Positions 19,453 through 32,794 of a stretch of DNA of 64,000 nucleotides are shown piece after piece. Position numbers and translations under genes: made by a program. Positions within the stretch are counted from its first letter, which is position 1. Each line of letters starts with the position of its first letter. The notes beneath the pieces are model-generated. The model made no database searches, was not told the origin of the DNA, and was given only the letters and a program-made list of their open reading frames with translations. Source of the stretch: Pseudomonas luteola NBRC 103146 (GTDB lineage Bacteria > Pseudomonadota > Gammaproteobacteria > Pseudomonadales > Pseudomonadaceae); NCBI RefSeq assembly GCF_002091675.1, contig NZ_BDAE01000004.1:186001-250000 (forward strand), given 5' to 3'.

Positions 19453-19917
19453 ATGGTTTTTCGTCCTATTGTTGCCGTAGCGCCTGCCACCTTGCTTCGG
19501 CAGGCCAAACCCTTGAAACCACTACTATATCAGGCAGAGCGTCTCGAACGCCTACAACGCCTAGTCGATGCACAGCTACAACCTGCAGCACGCGAGCACT
19601 GTAAAGTCGCAACCTGGCAGGACGGGTGTCTTCTGCTCATTATTACGGATGGACATTGGGCTACACGTTTGCGTTACCAGCAGCGCCGCTTGCTTCGACA
19701 GCTTCAGCAGTCTTCAGAATTTACAGCTCTTCAAAAGATACTGTTCAAGGTCAAACCCAACCCTGATCCAAATCGAAAGCCAGGCCCGCGACGCGAGCTT
19801 TCCAATGTCGCTGCAGAAAGCCTGCTATCCACGGCTGAAGGTATCTCAGACCCTTCACTGCGCGCCGCGCTTGAGCGACTGGCCAGTAGAGCGCAGCCGA
19901 AAAAGACAGAAGAATAA
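19453..19917 (+). CDS. dciA: DciA-family replicative helicase loader/operator (DUF721)
   Basis: DUF721 protein of 154 residues. The N-terminal KH-like domain has the family pattern (CKVATWQDGCLLLIITDGHWATRLRYQQ, about residues 49-77), and the C-terminal third is Pro/Lys-rich and probably disordered. DciA is the ancestral DnaB-helicase loading factor used by bacteria that lack phage-derived DnaC/DnaI. Its place between lpxC and secA matches Pseudomonas. Its presence suggests that this organism uses DciA for helicase loading; that no DnaC exists elsewhere is inference. It shares a terminator with lpxC. Confidence 0.82.
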   Translation: MVFRPIVAVAPATLLRQAKPLKPLLYQAERLERLQRLVDAQLQPAAREHCKVATWQDGCLLLIITDGHWATRLRYQQRRLLRQLQQSSEFTALQKILFKVKPNPDPNRKPGPRRELSNVAAESLLSTAEGISDPSLRAALERLASRAQPKKTEE

Positions 19918-19944
19918 AAAAGCCACCTTAAAGGTGGCTTTTTT
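19916..19944. terminator. Bidirectional terminator, dciA / lpxC
   Basis: Perfect inverted repeat with an AAGCCACCTT stem and flanking A and T runs, centred at 19930, between the convergent dciA and lpxC stop codons. Confidence 0.95.
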
Positions 19945-19956
19945 AACACGCGTTCC

Positions 19957-20868
19957 TTACACCGCAGCAGCTGGCCGCATGTAAGAAATAGGAGCATCGC
20001 TAGAGCCTTCGAACGTTACAACTTCCCACGCATCAGGCTGAGCAATTAATGCACGTAGCAAGCGGTTGTTCATGGCATGCCCGGACTTATAGCCCCGGTA
20101 CTCGCCAATCAAGCTTTTGCCTAGCAGATAAAGATCGCCAATGGCGTCTAGTATCTTGTGCTTTACAAACTCATCCTCATAACGAAGACCGTCTTCGTTG
20201 AGTACACCGTGCTCATCAACAACGATAGCGTTTTCAACGCTTCCGCCCAGAGCCAAGTTATGAGAGCGCAGGAATTCCAGATCCCGCATAAAGCCAAAGG
20301 TACGAGCCCGGCTGACTTCCTTGAGGAAGGAGGTGCTGGAAAAATCTACGGAAGCCTTCTGAGTACGACCGCTGACCACTGGATGGTCGAAATCGATCTC
20401 AAAGCTGACCTTGAACCCGTCAAACGGTACAAACGTCGCACGCTTATCACCGTCTACGACGCTGACTTCACGCTTGATACGAATGAACTGCTTTGCAGAT
20501 TCCTGTTCTTCGATGCCAGCGGACTGGATCAAGAACACGAACGGACCGGCGCTTCCATCCATAATTGGAACTTCAGCGGCGGACAGTTCTACATACGCAT
20601 TGTCGATGCCCAGACCTGCCAGTGCAGACAACAAATGCTCCACAGTGCCGACCTTGACACCACCCTGAATGAGATTGGTCGACATCGTGGTTTCGCCTAC
20701 ATACTCAGCCCAGGCGCGGATTTCCACGACCGGGTCCAGATCAATGCGGCGAAACACGATTCCGGTGTCTACGGGCGCTGGCTTCAGAGTGAGATATACC
20801 TTCTCCCCCGAATGCAGGCCAACGCCTGTAGCGCGAATAGTGTTCTTTAATGTGCGTTGTCTAATCAT
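19957..20868 (-). CDS. lpxC: UDP-3-O-acyl-N-acetylglucosamine deacetylase
   Basis: Zinc enzyme that performs the committed step of lipid A synthesis in the cytosol. It has 303 residues (E. coli 305). Zinc ligands H78 (in TVEHLL), H237 and D241 (in HKILDAIGD) fall at the family positions, and the general-acid histidine is in [10 protein letters not shown]. It is the last gene of the dcw series, 109 bp after ftsZ. A stem-loop in that gap may separate or modulate its expression. In E. coli LpxC is controlled by FtsH proteolysis, which this sequence cannot confirm. Confidence 0.99.
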   Translation of the reverse strand: MIRQRTLKNTIRATGVGLHSGEKVYLTLKPAPVDTGIVFRRIDLDPVVEIRAWAEYVGETTMSTNLIQGGVKVGTVEHLLSALAGLGIDNAYVELSAAEVPIMDGSAGPFVFLIQSAGIEEQESAKQFIRIKREVSVVDGDKRATFVPFDGFKVSFEIDFDHPVVSGRTQKASVDFSSTSFLKEVSRARTFGFMRDLEFLRSHNLALGGSVENAIVVDEHGVLNEDGLRYEDEFVKHKILDAIGDLYLLGKSLIGEYRGYKSGHAMNNRLLRALIAQPDAWEVVTFEGSSDAPISYMRPAAAV

Positions 20869-20907
20869 GACAGTTGCCGTTCATCGCTGATCGCGAATAG
20901 TTGTCAA

Positions 20908-20939
20908 TAATGGGTCGATCATAACAGAACGACCCATTA
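20908..20939 (-). other. Stem-loop in the ftsZ-lpxC gap
   Basis: Perfect 10-bp inverted repeat TAATGGGTCG/CGACCCATTA (20908-20917 with 20930-20939, 12-base loop). On the minus strand the loop side contains TATGAT and the 3' arm runs into TTGACA. It could be a partial terminator after ftsZ, an lpxC leader hairpin, or overlap a promoter. The weak U-tract argues against full termination. Confidence 0.5.
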
Positions 20940-20977
20940 ATTCCCACCAATCACACAGATTGCATCGATTAATCTAT

Positions 20978-22150
20978 TCAATCAGCCTGACGACGCAGGA
21001 ACGCCGGAATATCAAGATAATCCAGATCATCGTTTGGATTCATCTTGGCTGCAGCAGCAGAGCTTGTATGGTTCTGACTACGCATGACGGTCGGGCGATC
21101 CAGATCACGATAGTTGACGGCAGCATGCTCCTGACGCGGCGCAACGTTAGCCTGCTGAGTAGAGTTATCGACCACCTTGACCGGCTTTTCAAGACGGGCG
21201 CCTAAACCGGTAGCAACCACGGTAACGTGGAGTTCATCGCGCATTTCCGGGTCGATTACTGCACCGACCTTGACGGTTGCATGCTCAGAAGCGAAGTCTT
21301 CAATGATTTCGCCCACTGCAGCGTACTCACCCAGGGATAGATCCAGGCCTGCAGTGATGTTGACCAGAATACCGCGAGCCCCATGCAGGTTGACGTCTTC
21401 CAGAAGTGGATTACGGATAGCGGCCTCAGTCGCTTCACGTGCACGGTTCGGGCCGCTGGCATGACCAGTTCCCATCATGGCCATGCCCATCTCACCCATA
21501 ACCGTCTTGACGTCAGCAAAGTCAACGTTCATCAAGCCAGGACGCTGCATGATGTCCGAGATACCACGAACCGCGCCAGCCAATACATCGTCAGCCTTGG
21601 CGAAAGCGGCCAGCAGACTGGCATCCTTGCCGAGAATGGTCAGCAGTTTCTCATTGGGGATGGTAATGAGAGAGTCGACGCATTCGGAAAGGGAGCGAAT
21701 ACCCTCATCAGCCACCTGCATGCGCTTGCGACCTTCAAAGGGGAACGGGCGAGTTACCACGGCGACGGTGAGGATACCCATCTCCTTGGCAACTTCAGCA
21801 ATAATCGGGGCGGCACCCGTACCTGTACCACCACCCATACCGGTAGTGATGAAAACCATATCGGCGCCTTCTAGAACTTCCGCGATACGCTCGCGATCTT
21901 CCATGGCTGCCTGACGGCCAATCTCAGGGTTCGTACCTGCGCCCAAGCCCTTCGTTACCCCTGGGCCAAGTTGCAGCACTGTACGAGAGCTCACATTTTT
22001 TAGCGCCTGGGCATCCGTGTTGGCACAGATGAATTCGACGCCTTCCACGCCGCTCTTCACCATGTGGTTAACGGCGTTACCGCCACCACCACCTACACCG
22101 ATGACCTTAATGACTGCGCTCTGTGGAATATTGTCTACGAGCTCGAACAT
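20978..22150 (-). CDS. ftsZ: Cell-division GTPase FtsZ
   Basis: Tubulin-like GTPase that forms the Z-ring. It has 390 residues. The tubulin signature GGGTGTG is at 106-112, the N-terminal nucleotide strand is [14 protein letters not shown] (14-27), and the T7 loop [11 protein letters not shown] lies near 205-216. The last residues, [17 protein letters not shown], form the conserved C-terminal peptide that binds FtsA and ZipA. The linker between is short and Ala/Gln-rich. It follows ftsA by 53 bp. Confidence 0.99.
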   Translation of the reverse strand: MFELVDNIPQSAVIKVIGVGGGGGNAVNHMVKSGVEGVEFICANTDAQALKNVSSRTVLQLGPGVTKGLGAGTNPEIGRQAAMEDRERIAEVLEGADMVFITTGMGGGTGTGAAPIIAEVAKEMGILTVAVVTRPFPFEGRKRMQVADEGIRSLSECVDSLITIPNEKLLTILGKDASLLAAFAKADDVLAGAVRGISDIMQRPGLMNVDFADVKTVMGEMGMAMMGTGHASGPNRAREATEAAIRNPLLEDVNLHGARGILVNITAGLDLSLGEYAAVGEIIEDFASEHATVKVGAVIDPEMRDELHVTVVATGLGARLEKPVKVVDNSTQQANVAPRQEHAAVNYRDLDRPTVMRSQNHTSSAAAAKMNPNDDLDYLDIPAFLRRQAD

Positions 22151-22203
22151 AATCCCCTCTCTTCCTCTCGGTTTTCGCCTACTGCTGCCGCGATTGAATT
22201 AGA

Positions 22204-23451
22204 TTACAAATTGCCCTGGACCCAGCGCTTTATACGCTCCAGGACTGAATTCTTGGGTTCGTCACTGCTGTATCCGCCGGTGACAACCGGCACATTGTCG
22301 GATTGCTTCTGCAACCCATAGAGCAACAGGCCTACACCTGTTGAATAAATTGGGTTACGTACAACATCGGTCAGCCCCTTGACCGTCTGCGGTACGCCAA
22401 GACGCACCGGCATATGGAAAATCTCCTCGGCAAGTTCAACTGCCCCTTCCATTTTTGCAGTACCGCCGGTTAATACGATCCCTGCCGGAATCAAGTCTTC
22501 ATATCCGCTGCGGCGCAACTCTGCCTGAACAAGCGTGAAGAGCTCATCGTAACGCGGCTCTACTACCTCAGCCAATGCCTGACGCGAAAGTTCGCGAGGC
22601 GGCCTTTCTCCCACACTGGGCACCTTGATGGTCTCCCCAGCCCCCGCCAGCTTTGCCAGAGCACAAGCATACCGAATCTTGATCTCTTCCGCATATTGTG
22701 TAGGCGTTCGCAAAGCCATGGCGATGTCATTTGTGACCTGATCGCCTGCAATGGGAATAACCGCCGTATGACGAATGGCGCCCTCTGTAAAAATGGCTAT
22801 ATCAGTCGTTCCGCCACCAATATCCACCAGGCATACGCCCAGCTCCTTCTCATCATCCGTCAGAACGGAATATGCAGAAGCCAGTTGCTCAAGAATGATG
22901 TCGTCGACCTCCAGTCCGCAACGACGAACACATTTCTCGATATTTTGGGCAGCATTAACGGCACAGGTCACTACGTGGACTTTAGCCTCCAGACGAACAC
23001 CGGACATACCAAGCGGCTCACGTACACCTTCCTGGTTGTCGATGACATAGTCTTGAGCCAAAGTGTGCAAGACCCGTTGATCAGCTGGTATCGCCACAGC
23101 TTGAGCTGCGTCAAGAACACGATCGATATCAGCAGGGCTGACCTCCCGATCACGAATAGCCACGATACCGTGGGAATTCAGGCTACGGATATGGTTGCCT
23201 GCAATGCCTACAAATGCCGAATGAATACGGCAGCCCGCCATGAGCTGGGCCTCTTCTACTGCGCGCTGAATCGACTGGACCGTGGATTCGATATTGACCA
23301 CTACGCCTTTTTTCAAACCGCGGGAAGGATGCGTGCCGATGCCCACAATCTCGACCTGACCATCGGAAGACACCTCACCCACCAAGGCCACAACCTTTGA
23401 GGTTCCGATGTCCAGTCCGACGATCATCTTGCCGCTCTGCACGTTCGCCAT
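22204..23451 (-). CDS. ftsA: Cell-division actin-like protein FtsA
   Basis: Membrane-anchored actin homologue that ties FtsZ to the membrane and recruits the late divisome. It has 415 residues. Phosphate-binding loops GLDIGTSKV (near 13) and VDIGGGTTDIAIF (near 210) and the adenosine motif GIVLTGGTAKM are intact. The 1C insertion is present. The C-terminal VLERIKRWVQGNL forms the amphipathic membrane-targeting helix. It lies between ftsQ (24 bp upstream) and ftsZ. Confidence 0.99.
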   Translation of the reverse strand: MANVQSGKMIVGLDIGTSKVVALVGEVSSDGQVEIVGIGTHPSRGLKKGVVVNIESTVQSIQRAVEEAQLMAGCRIHSAFVGIAGNHIRSLNSHGIVAIRDREVSPADIDRVLDAAQAVAIPADQRVLHTLAQDYVIDNQEGVREPLGMSGVRLEAKVHVVTCAVNAAQNIEKCVRRCGLEVDDIILEQLASAYSVLTDDEKELGVCLVDIGGGTTDIAIFTEGAIRHTAVIPIAGDQVTNDIAMALRTPTQYAEEIKIRYACALAKLAGAGETIKVPSVGERPPRELSRQALAEVVEPRYDELFTLVQAELRRSGYEDLIPAGIVLTGGTAKMEGAVELAEEIFHMPVRLGVPQTVKGLTDVVRNPIYSTGVGLLLYGLQKQSDNVPVVTGGYSSDEPKNSVLERIKRWVQGNL

Positions 23452-23475
23452 GTTTATTGAATTCTCCTCAATTCT

Positions 23476-24336
23476 TTATTCGGCACGGGCTGACGCTACA
23501 GTTGTGGGAGCTACCGGCTCACGCCACGCCACCGCCAGCCCGTTTGGATAACGCAAGTCGATGCGAGCAATATTGGCCATCTGATCCTTGAGTACTTGGT
23601 CATACATCTTGACGAAGCGCCGCATCTTGTCCACGAGGTCATCACGACCAAAAATCAATTCAACGCCCTGACCCGTAGTCAGGAACCAACTCCCCCGATC
23701 ATGCATTTCCAGCCGCGTAACCGTGAATCCAAGTGGACGCAGCATCTGACTGAACAATTGATACTGCTGCATTACCTGCTGCTGCGCACGTTGCGGCCCA
23801 TAGAGGCGTGGCAGGTTGTCGTAATGTGCCAGATCCTTAGGTGCAAAGGCCTCGCCCTGGTTATTCAGCAGGGCTTCGTCCCCCCAGCGCGCAACAGGGA
23901 GCTGCTCCTCAAGATGGATGGCGACTTCATCCGGCCAAACACGGCGAACCTCTGCATGGGCAATCCAGGGCATCTGCTCAAGTGCCTGACGCATATTGGC
24001 CAGATCGATTGAGAAGAATGTCCCGTCAGCATAGGGCGCGATACGTTGCTGCACAGCCTCTCGGCTGATGTAGCTCAGGTCACCTTCGACATTCACCTTT
24101 GTGATTGGACGATCCGCATAAGGCAGCAGCTGTTGAGACAGCTCATATGTGCCGAAGCCAAGCCCTACCAGCAGAAGTGGCCAGGCCACACGCTTAAAGA
24201 GATTGAAGCTGGGCTTTGGCAGCCGAGCCGAGACAGGCTCCTTTTCCACCAGGCGGCTTGCACCACGCGGTGGTACCTTGCCACGAAGTGGAGTGCGACC
24301 CAATCCAGGTTGTGTATGACGAAGTGTCGTGACCAT
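23476..24336 (-). CDS. ftsQ: Cell-division protein FtsQ
   Basis: Bitopic inner-membrane divisome protein that binds FtsL and FtsB in the periplasm. It has 286 residues: a basic cytosolic tail (1-49), one membrane helix (about 50-66), a POTRA domain (77-147, [18 protein letters not shown]) and the beta domain ending near 270. It sits 1 bp after ddl, and ftsA begins 24 bp after it. Length and layout are standard. Confidence 0.96.
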   Translation of the reverse strand: MVTTLRHTQPGLGRTPLRGKVPPRGASRLVEKEPVSARLPKPSFNLFKRVAWPLLLVGLGFGTYELSQQLLPYADRPITKVNVEGDLSYISREAVQQRIAPYADGTFFSIDLANMRQALEQMPWIAHAEVRRVWPDEVAIHLEEQLPVARWGDEALLNNQGEAFAPKDLAHYDNLPRLYGPQRAQQQVMQQYQLFSQMLRPLGFTVTRLEMHDRGSWFLTTGQGVELIFGRDDLVDKMRRFVKMYDQVLKDQMANIARIDLRYPNGLAVAWREPVAPTTVASARAE

Positions 24337-24337
24337 G

Positions 24338-26731
<2,394 letters not shown>

Positions 26732-26739
<8 letters not shown>

Positions 26740-27802
26740 TGGCCACCTCCAGGCAGGCATCTACCACGGCTCGGGTTGCATCAGGCTTAGCCAGGGCATG
26801 GCTACGAGTGGCCATGGCAGTCAATCGTTCGGGTTGCATCAAAACCTCAGTTAGCTGTGCGGCAATCGCCGTCGCATCAGTCATTTTCTGCGGGAACAAA
26901 AGGGCTGCGCCCTCGTTCACCAAAAATTCAGCATTGCGTGTCTGGTGATCATCAATGGCATGAGGCAGTGGGATCAGAAATGCCGGCAAGCCTGCGGCCG
27001 TAAGCTCACTTACCGTCAGTGCACCTGCGCGGCAGATCACAAGGTCAGCCCAGGCATAAGCCTGAGCCATATCCGAGATGAATGGCATCACCTCTGCATC
27101 AAGATTCGAGGAGCTATAGCGCTGCAGTGTTACTTCAGCATGCTGCCGCCCTGCCTGGTGTTTCACGTTAGGACGCAGGCCGGCGGATACCTGAGCAAGC
27201 GCTTCAGGCACAAGTTTATTGATAGGCTCTGCACCAAGGCTGCCACCCAAAATCAGCAGATTGGCCCTACGCCCTTCAAAAGAAGGCCGTACGGTTTGCA
27301 GGAAAAGCTCCTTGCGAACAGGGTTACCTGTACTTAACCGCTTGGGAGACGCGGCGAACGTGGCAGGAAAACCTTCGCATACTTTTTTTGCGATAGGCGC
27401 AAGCAAGCGGTTTGCAGTACCGGCAACTGCATTCTGCTCGTGAATAATAAGAGGAACGCCAGACAGACGAGCCGCCATACCGCCAGGCCCCGTGACGAAG
27501 CCACCCATACCCAGCACACAGACAGGCTTGAGAGTACGCATGATGCCGAGCGCCTGCATTAGGGCTCCGCTGAGCTGAAAGGGAGCTTTCAGCAGTGACT
27601 GCATACCCTTACCACGCAGTCCGGTAACGGTAATACGGTGTAAGGGAAGACCTGCTTGCGGGACGACATCATTTTCAATACCACGAGGCGTACCCAGCCA
27701 ATGAACGGTATACCCCCGACTTTCAAACTCCCTGGCGCAGGCCAGCGCGGGAAAAACGTGTCCCCCAGTACCGCCTGCCATGATGAGGACATTACCGGAC
27801 AT
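26732..27802 (-). CDS. murG: UDP-GlcNAc:undecaprenyl-pyrophosphoryl-MurNAc-pentapeptide transferase
   Basis: Membrane-associated glycosyltransferase that makes lipid II from lipid I. It has 356 residues (E. coli 355). The N-terminal [12 protein letters not shown] loop, [14 protein letters not shown] and the C-terminal sugar-nucleotide site ([12 protein letters not shown]) are present. I chose the ATG at 27802, which has GAGGA eight bases upstream and overlaps ftsW by 11 bp, over a longer in-frame start at 27829. Confidence 0.98.
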
Positions 27803-28991
27803 CAGCAAAATCCTCTTCCGAAAACTCAACTTCCTCGTCGTTCATGAGTGTCCGTCTTTCCCACTCGATCCTAAGCAACAATGCCATGCTGATGCAGCAG
27901 ATGATCAGCGAACTTCCGCCATAGCTTAAAAATGGCAGTGTCAGTCCCTTGGTAGGCAATAGCCCGACATTTACGCCGATATTGATCAGGAACTGGCCAA
28001 TCCAGAGCATGGAAAGTCCATACGCCATATAGGCTGCAAAATACTGTTTGGCCTGCTCTGCCCAATAGCCAATGTAAAGGCCGCGTACGCATACAAAGAG
28101 AAACAACCCGACGGTGGCCAAGGCTCCGACAAGCCCCAACTCTTCTGCCAGAACGGCAAATACAAAGTCAGTGTGAGCCTCTGGCAGGTAGAACTGCTTC
28201 TGGATGCTGTTACCCAAGCCAAGCCCGAACCAGCCTCCTCGGCCAAAAGCGATTAATGCCTGAGTGAGCTGGTAGCCCGACCCAAACTGATCAGCCCAAG
28301 GGTCGGTAAAGGTGATGAGACGCTGCATACGGTACTCCTGGGTCTGAACCAGGATAAACACCGCCAGAACAGCCAGGGCCACCATCAGAATGAAACGGAA
28401 CAACCCTACGCCACCCAGAAACAGCATGACAGCGGCTGCACCCATCATGACAACCGTTGCCCCGAAGTCTGGCTCACGCAGCAGAAGCATGGCCAGCGGA
28501 AGCAACACAATGAAAGGTTTGAAAAAACCGGCCCAGCTACGTCGCACTTCCTGCTCTCGCCGCACCAGATAGCCGGCCAGGTAAATCACAACGAATACCT
28601 TGGCTATTTCGGAAGGCTGAACGTTAAACAAGCCGAAGCCGATCCAGCGCAGCGATCCATTTACTTCACGGCCAATTCCGGGAATCAACACCATAATCAG
28701 CAAGGCGAATGCGGCAATTAGCAGAGTTCCACCAAAACGCTGCCAGGTAGCCATTGGGATCATGAGCGTGGCTCCGCAACCCACGATACCTATAGCCAGA
28801 TAGATCAGGTGTCGAATCATGTAATAGAGGGGGTTTCCAGCCTGAGCGGCTGCTACTTCCGACGATGCGGAAGTGATCATGACCAAGCCCAAACCGAGCA
28901 AGGCCAGACAGCCAGCCAGCAAAGGAAAGTCAAGATCAACACCGTTCCGGCTGATGAGCGGCGAAGGATAAGGGCGCAGCAAGGAAAACAT
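27792..28991 (-). CDS. ftsW: Septal peptidoglycan glycosyltransferase FtsW
   Basis: SEDS-family polymerase of septal glycan, working with FtsI. It has 399 residues and about ten membrane helices. Conserved SEDS features include QPSEIAKVF, the REPDFGATVVM segment with the catalytic-type Asp, AHTDFVFAVLAEELG and LPFLSYGGSSLI. The ATG overlaps the last base of murD (TGATG), so translation is coupled; a TTG one codon earlier is the alternative. Confidence 0.98.
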   Translation of the reverse strand: MFSLLRPYPSPLISRNGVDLDFPLLAGCLALLGLGLVMITSASSEVAAAQAGNPLYYMIRHLIYLAIGIVGCGATLMIPMATWQRFGGTLLIAAFALLIMVLIPGIGREVNGSLRWIGFGLFNVQPSEIAKVFVVIYLAGYLVRREQEVRRSWAGFFKPFIVLLPLAMLLLREPDFGATVVMMGAAAVMLFLGGVGLFRFILMVALAVLAVFILVQTQEYRMQRLITFTDPWADQFGSGYQLTQALIAFGRGGWFGLGLGNSIQKQFYLPEAHTDFVFAVLAEELGLVGALATVGLFLFVCVRGLYIGYWAEQAKQYFAAYMAYGLSMLWIGQFLINIGVNVGLLPTKGLTLPFLSYGGSSLIICCISMALLLRIEWERRTLMNDEEVEFSEEDFADVR

Positions 28992-30337
28992 CAATTAAGC
29001 GCCTCCACGGCCTGAGCAAACAACCGCCCACGCTCTTCAAAATTACGGAACATGTCCAGGCTTGCGCACGCTGGAGACAAGAGAACAGCATCACCAGGCT
29101 CGGCTAACGCTGCGGCTCTCTCGACGGCTTGCTCTAGTGTGGAGACATGAACGATCGTGATATCGGTATTCAAGGATTCAGCCAAGCGTTCAGCGTCCCG
29201 TCCAAGCAGAACGACTGCGCGGCAGAAAGCACTTATCGGTTTGCGGAGCGGTTCGAAATCGGCTCCTTTGCCATCGCCGCCAGCCAAAAGCACCAGTTTG
29301 CCTGCGATATCGCTTCCCAATCCTTCGATAGCAGCCAACGCAGCACCTACGTTGGTAGCTTTTGAATCATTGTAATAGTGCACACCAGCCTTCTCACCTA
29401 CCCACTGGCAACGGTGAGCCAAACCTGAAAACTCGCGAAGTGCTTCCAGCATCGGCTCGAAAGGCAATCCGGCAGCATGTCCCAAGGCTAACGCAGCCAA
29501 GGCATTGGCCTGATTATGGGCGCCACGAATCTTTAGGTCCTTTACAGGCATGAGCGGATCGAACTGAAAAGCCAGCCACTTCTCACCGTCGTGCTCACGC
29601 AGGCCGAAGCCGTTGAAATCCGGCTGACCACAACCAAATGTCCAACATGGGACTTGCTCGGACACCAACGGGCGAGACAAGGGATCATCCCGATTGACGA
29701 CCACCTGACGTGCGCCTCTGAAGATCCGGTGCTTGGCCAGATGGTAAGCAGCCATACCACTGTAGCGATCCATGTGATCTTCACTGACGTTCAATACCGT
29801 GGCCACCTCAGCGTTCAACCGCTCACAGGTTTCCAATTGAAAACTGGACAGCTCAAGCACATAAAGGTCGACATTGTCGTCCAATAGATCCAACGCCGGC
29901 GTGCCAAGGTTTCCGCCTACGCCGACGTGCTTGCCCGCCTTGCAAGCCATTTCACCAACAAGGGTCGTTACGGTACTTTTAGCATTAGACCCAGTAATCG
30001 CAACGATGGGCGCCTTGGCCAGACGGGCAAACAATTCAATGTCACCGGAGAGCCTGACGCCCTGCTCCGCCGCCCTCTGAATTGCAGGCGTCTGCAATGA
30101 CAAGCCGGGGCTGACATAAAGCTCACTGGCGCGGCTCAAAAAATCAGCATCCAACTCACCACAGCGCACCTCCACCTGAGGATAGTGGGTGCGCAGTGTT
30201 TCCAGCTCAGGCGGGTTTTGCCGCGTGTCCACCACAGCGAATGGAACACCTTGGCGCGCCAAATGGCGAACCAGCGACATGCCACTCTTGCCAAGGCCTA
30301 CAACAATGCGGAACTGGTCGGAAGCGATCAGGCTCAT
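28991..30337 (-). CDS. murD: UDP-N-acetylmuramoylalanine--D-glutamate ligase
   Basis: Adds D-glutamate to UDP-MurNAc-L-Ala. It has 448 residues. UDP-binding VGLGKSGMSLVRHL is near residue 13, the ATP loop is TGSNAKSTVTTL near 115 (Ala-Lys-Ser in place of the more common Gly-Lys-Thr, accepted in this family), and NVSEDHMDRYSG and YNDSKATN follow. It starts 7 bp after mraY. Length and motifs are normal. Confidence 0.98.
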   Translation of the reverse strand: MSLIASDQFRIVVGLGKSGMSLVRHLARQGVPFAVVDTRQNPPELETLRTHYPQVEVRCGELDADFLSRASELYVSPGLSLQTPAIQRAAEQGVRLSGDIELFARLAKAPIVAITGSNAKSTVTTLVGEMACKAGKHVGVGGNLGTPALDLLDDNVDLYVLELSSFQLETCERLNAEVATVLNVSEDHMDRYSGMAAYHLAKHRIFRGARQVVVNRDDPLSRPLVSEQVPCWTFGCGQPDFNGFGLREHDGEKWLAFQFDPLMPVKDLKIRGAHNQANALAALALGHAAGLPFEPMLEALREFSGLAHRCQWVGEKAGVHYYNDSKATNVGAALAAIEGLGSDIAGKLVLLAGGDGKGADFEPLRKPISAFCRAVVLLGRDAERLAESLNTDITIVHVSTLEQAVERAAALAEPGDAVLLSPACASLDMFRNFEERGRLFAQAVEALN

Positions 30338-30344
30338 GGTTGTC

Positions 30345-31427
30345 TTACCTCAGCTTCAACGTAGCCAGGCCGATCAGCACCAGAATTACAGTGATGATCC
30401 AGAATCGGACGATAACGCGCGGCTCAGGCCAGCCTTTAAGTTCAAAATGGTGGTGTATCGGTGCCATGCGAAAAACACGACGACCGGTGAGTTTGAAGGA
30501 GGCAACCTGAATCATTACTGACAAGGTCTCCATCACAAACACCCCACCCATGATGAAGAGCACAATTTCCTGTCTGACGATGACCGCAATGGTGCCCAGT
30601 GCCGCACCCAGCGCCAGTGCGCCCACATCCCCCATGAAGACCATGGCGGGATAGGTGTTGAACCATAGAAAGCCCAGTCCGGCTCCGATCAGTGCGCCAC
30701 AAAAGACGATTAGCTCACCAGAGCCTTCTACGTAGGGAATCAGCAAATAATCAGCAAACTTTACGTTACCGGATAGGTAGCAAAAGATACCCAGGGCACC
30801 ACCTACCATTACGGTCGGCATAATGGCCAGACCGTCCAGGCCATCAGTCAGGTTAACGGCGTTACTGGATCCGACGATCACAAAGTAGGTCAGCACAACG
30901 AAGAAAATCCCAAGCGGGATTTCGATGTTTTTCAGCAGCGGGACAATGAATGTCGTCTCGATAGGTGTCTTGGCTGTCACATAAAGGAAGATTGCTGCTC
31001 CCAAGCCGAAGACCGATTGCCAGAAATATTTCCACCGACTGGGTAAGCCTCGAGAATTTTTTTCGATTACCTTGCGATAGTCATCCACCCAACCAATGGC
31101 ACCGAACAAGAATGTAACAGCTAGCACGGTCCATACATATCGGTTGGAAAGATCAGCCCAAAGCAGCGTGCTGATACCAATCGACGTCAGGATCAGCGCG
31201 CCCCCCATCGTAGGCGTACCCGACTTCGAAAGGTGCGACTGCGGGCCATCGTTACGTACTGCCTGACCAATCTGCCGTATCTGCAAGGTACGGATCATCC
31301 ACGGCCCCAAAGCAAGCGAAAGCACGAGCGCTGTCAACACGCCAAAAATGCCGCGTAGGGTCAGGTACTGAAAGACCGCGAAGCCCTTGTAAAACTGTTG
31401 CAGGAACTCCGCCAACAGCAGCAACAT
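30345..31427 (-). CDS. mraY: Phospho-N-acetylmuramoyl-pentapeptide transferase
   Basis: Integral membrane enzyme that makes lipid I from UDP-MurNAc-pentapeptide and undecaprenyl phosphate. It has 360 residues, as in E. coli, and ten membrane segments. Catalytic aspartates lie in [17 protein letters not shown] and [10 protein letters not shown]; the C-terminal [14 protein letters not shown] is the family signature. The start overlaps the last base of murF. Confidence 0.99.
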   Translation of the reverse strand: MLLLLAEFLQQFYKGFAVFQYLTLRGIFGVLTALVLSLALGPWMIRTLQIRQIGQAVRNDGPQSHLSKSGTPTMGGALILTSIGISTLLWADLSNRYVWTVLAVTFLFGAIGWVDDYRKVIEKNSRGLPSRWKYFWQSVFGLGAAIFLYVTAKTPIETTFIVPLLKNIEIPLGIFFVVLTYFVIVGSSNAVNLTDGLDGLAIMPTVMVGGALGIFCYLSGNVKFADYLLIPYVEGSGELIVFCGALIGAGLGFLWFNTYPAMVFMGDVGALALGAALGTIAVIVRQEIVLFIMGGVFVMETLSVMIQVASFKLTGRRVFRMAPIHHHFELKGWPEPRVIVRFWIITVILVLIGLATLKLR

Positions 31428-32794
31428 CAGTGTTTCTCCTCAACATCTTTATTGCACAGCGCGAAAACGACGTTATCCATCGCCGCACTACGCGAACCTT
31501 TGATCAAAAATGTGGATTCAGGAGCCGCCTCGAGAAGCAATGCCTCGATTAACGCAGCCCGATCATCGAAATGCCGTGCATCGGCCCCAAATGCCTCAGC
31601 GGCATGCTTCATGAAAGGACCTACGGCGTAGAAAGCGGATACCTTACCTTTCGCATACTCGCCGACTTCGCGGTGAGCAGATTCGGCCCATTCGCCCAAT
31701 TCACCCATATCGCCCAAGACAAGAACGGTACGGCCAGAAAACCCTGTCAGTACATCGACAGCAGCTTTCATGGAGCCGGGGTTGGCGTTATAGCTGTCAT
31801 CGATAACACGTGAATCGTTGATACCCAGCTTGCTTACCGTCCGCCCCTTGACCGGCTGCAACGCCTCAAGCCCCTGGACAATATGCGCAAGCTCCACTCC
31901 CAGGACATGGGCAGCCGCGGCCGCGGCCAGTGCATTGACAACATTGTGCTCGCCCAGCAGATTTAGCTGAATGTCAGCAGAACCCGCCGGGCTGAGCAGC
32001 GTGAAGGAAGGGCAGCCACGAGCATCACGAACAATATTCGCAGCCCGGAACATAGCCGTGTCATTCAGGCCAAAGCTGATAACGTTGCGCCCCTTGGCAC
32101 GCTTTCTCCATATTTCGAAGGCCTGATCGTCTCGATTCAATATGGCAGTGCCGTTTGCTGCCAACCCCTCCAGGATTTCACCCTTGGCTTCGATAATCTT
32201 TTCGACGCCACCAAATTCTCCTACATGGGCTCGTCCTGCATTGGTAATGATCGAGACGTGGGGATGGGTCAGTCCTACGGTATAGGCGATCTCGCCTAGG
32301 CGTGAGGCTCCCAGCTCGATAACGGCATACTGATGGCTCTGCTCCAGCCTCAATAGCGTCAGCGGAGCACCCAGGTCGTTGTTCAGATTGCCTTGAGTTG
32401 CCAGTGTCGAGCCCAGCGTATTCAAAATGGCAGCCAGCATTTCCTTGACTGTGGTCTTGCCGCTTGACCCTGTCACGGCAACCACAGGGCCAGAAAACGA
32501 GAGCCGGTTAAGCTCACCCAACTGCCCCAGGGCGACACGGGTGTCTTTGACGATCAGCTGAGGAATGTTCAGGTCAGGCTGCGCTTTTTCTACCAATGCA
32601 GCGACAGCGCCTTTCGCCGCTACGCTGGATAGATACGCGTGACCATCGAACCGAGGCCCTGTAAGTGCAACAAAGAGCTGTCCAGCCTCAAGTGTACGAC
32701 TGTCCGTAGAGACCGCTGTAAAACTTACATTTCCACCTTTCAGGGAAGCTGAAAGCGGTTCGGTCAAATCCTGGAGAAACATTGGTTTAAGCAT
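31427..32794 (-). CDS. murF: UDP-MurNAc-tripeptide--D-alanyl-D-alanine ligase
   Basis: Attaches D-Ala-D-Ala to complete the UDP-MurNAc-pentapeptide. With the ATG at 32794 the protein has 455 residues (E. coli 452). This start has AAGGG nine bases upstream and overlaps murE by 8 bp; the longest frame, from 32899, would lie deep in murE. The ATP loop is GSSGKTT (109-115), with [13 protein letters not shown] and [11 protein letters not shown] following. Confidence 0.97.
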   Translation of the reverse strand: MLKPMFLQDLTEPLSASLKGGNVSFTAVSTDSRTLEAGQLFVALTGPRFDGHAYLSSVAAKGAVAALVEKAQPDLNIPQLIVKDTRVALGQLGELNRLSFSGPVVAVTGSSGKTTVKEMLAAILNTLGSTLATQGNLNNDLGAPLTLLRLEQSHQYAVIELGASRLGEIAYTVGLTHPHVSIITNAGRAHVGEFGGVEKIIEAKGEILEGLAANGTAILNRDDQAFEIWRKRAKGRNVISFGLNDTAMFRAANIVRDARGCPSFTLLSPAGSADIQLNLLGEHNVVNALAAAAAAHVLGVELAHIVQGLEALQPVKGRTVSKLGINDSRVIDDSYNANPGSMKAAVDVLTGFSGRTVLVLGDMGELGEWAESAHREVGEYAKGKVSAFYAVGPFMKHAAEAFGADARHFDDRAALIEALLLEAAPESTFLIKGSRSAAMDNVVFALCNKDVEEKH

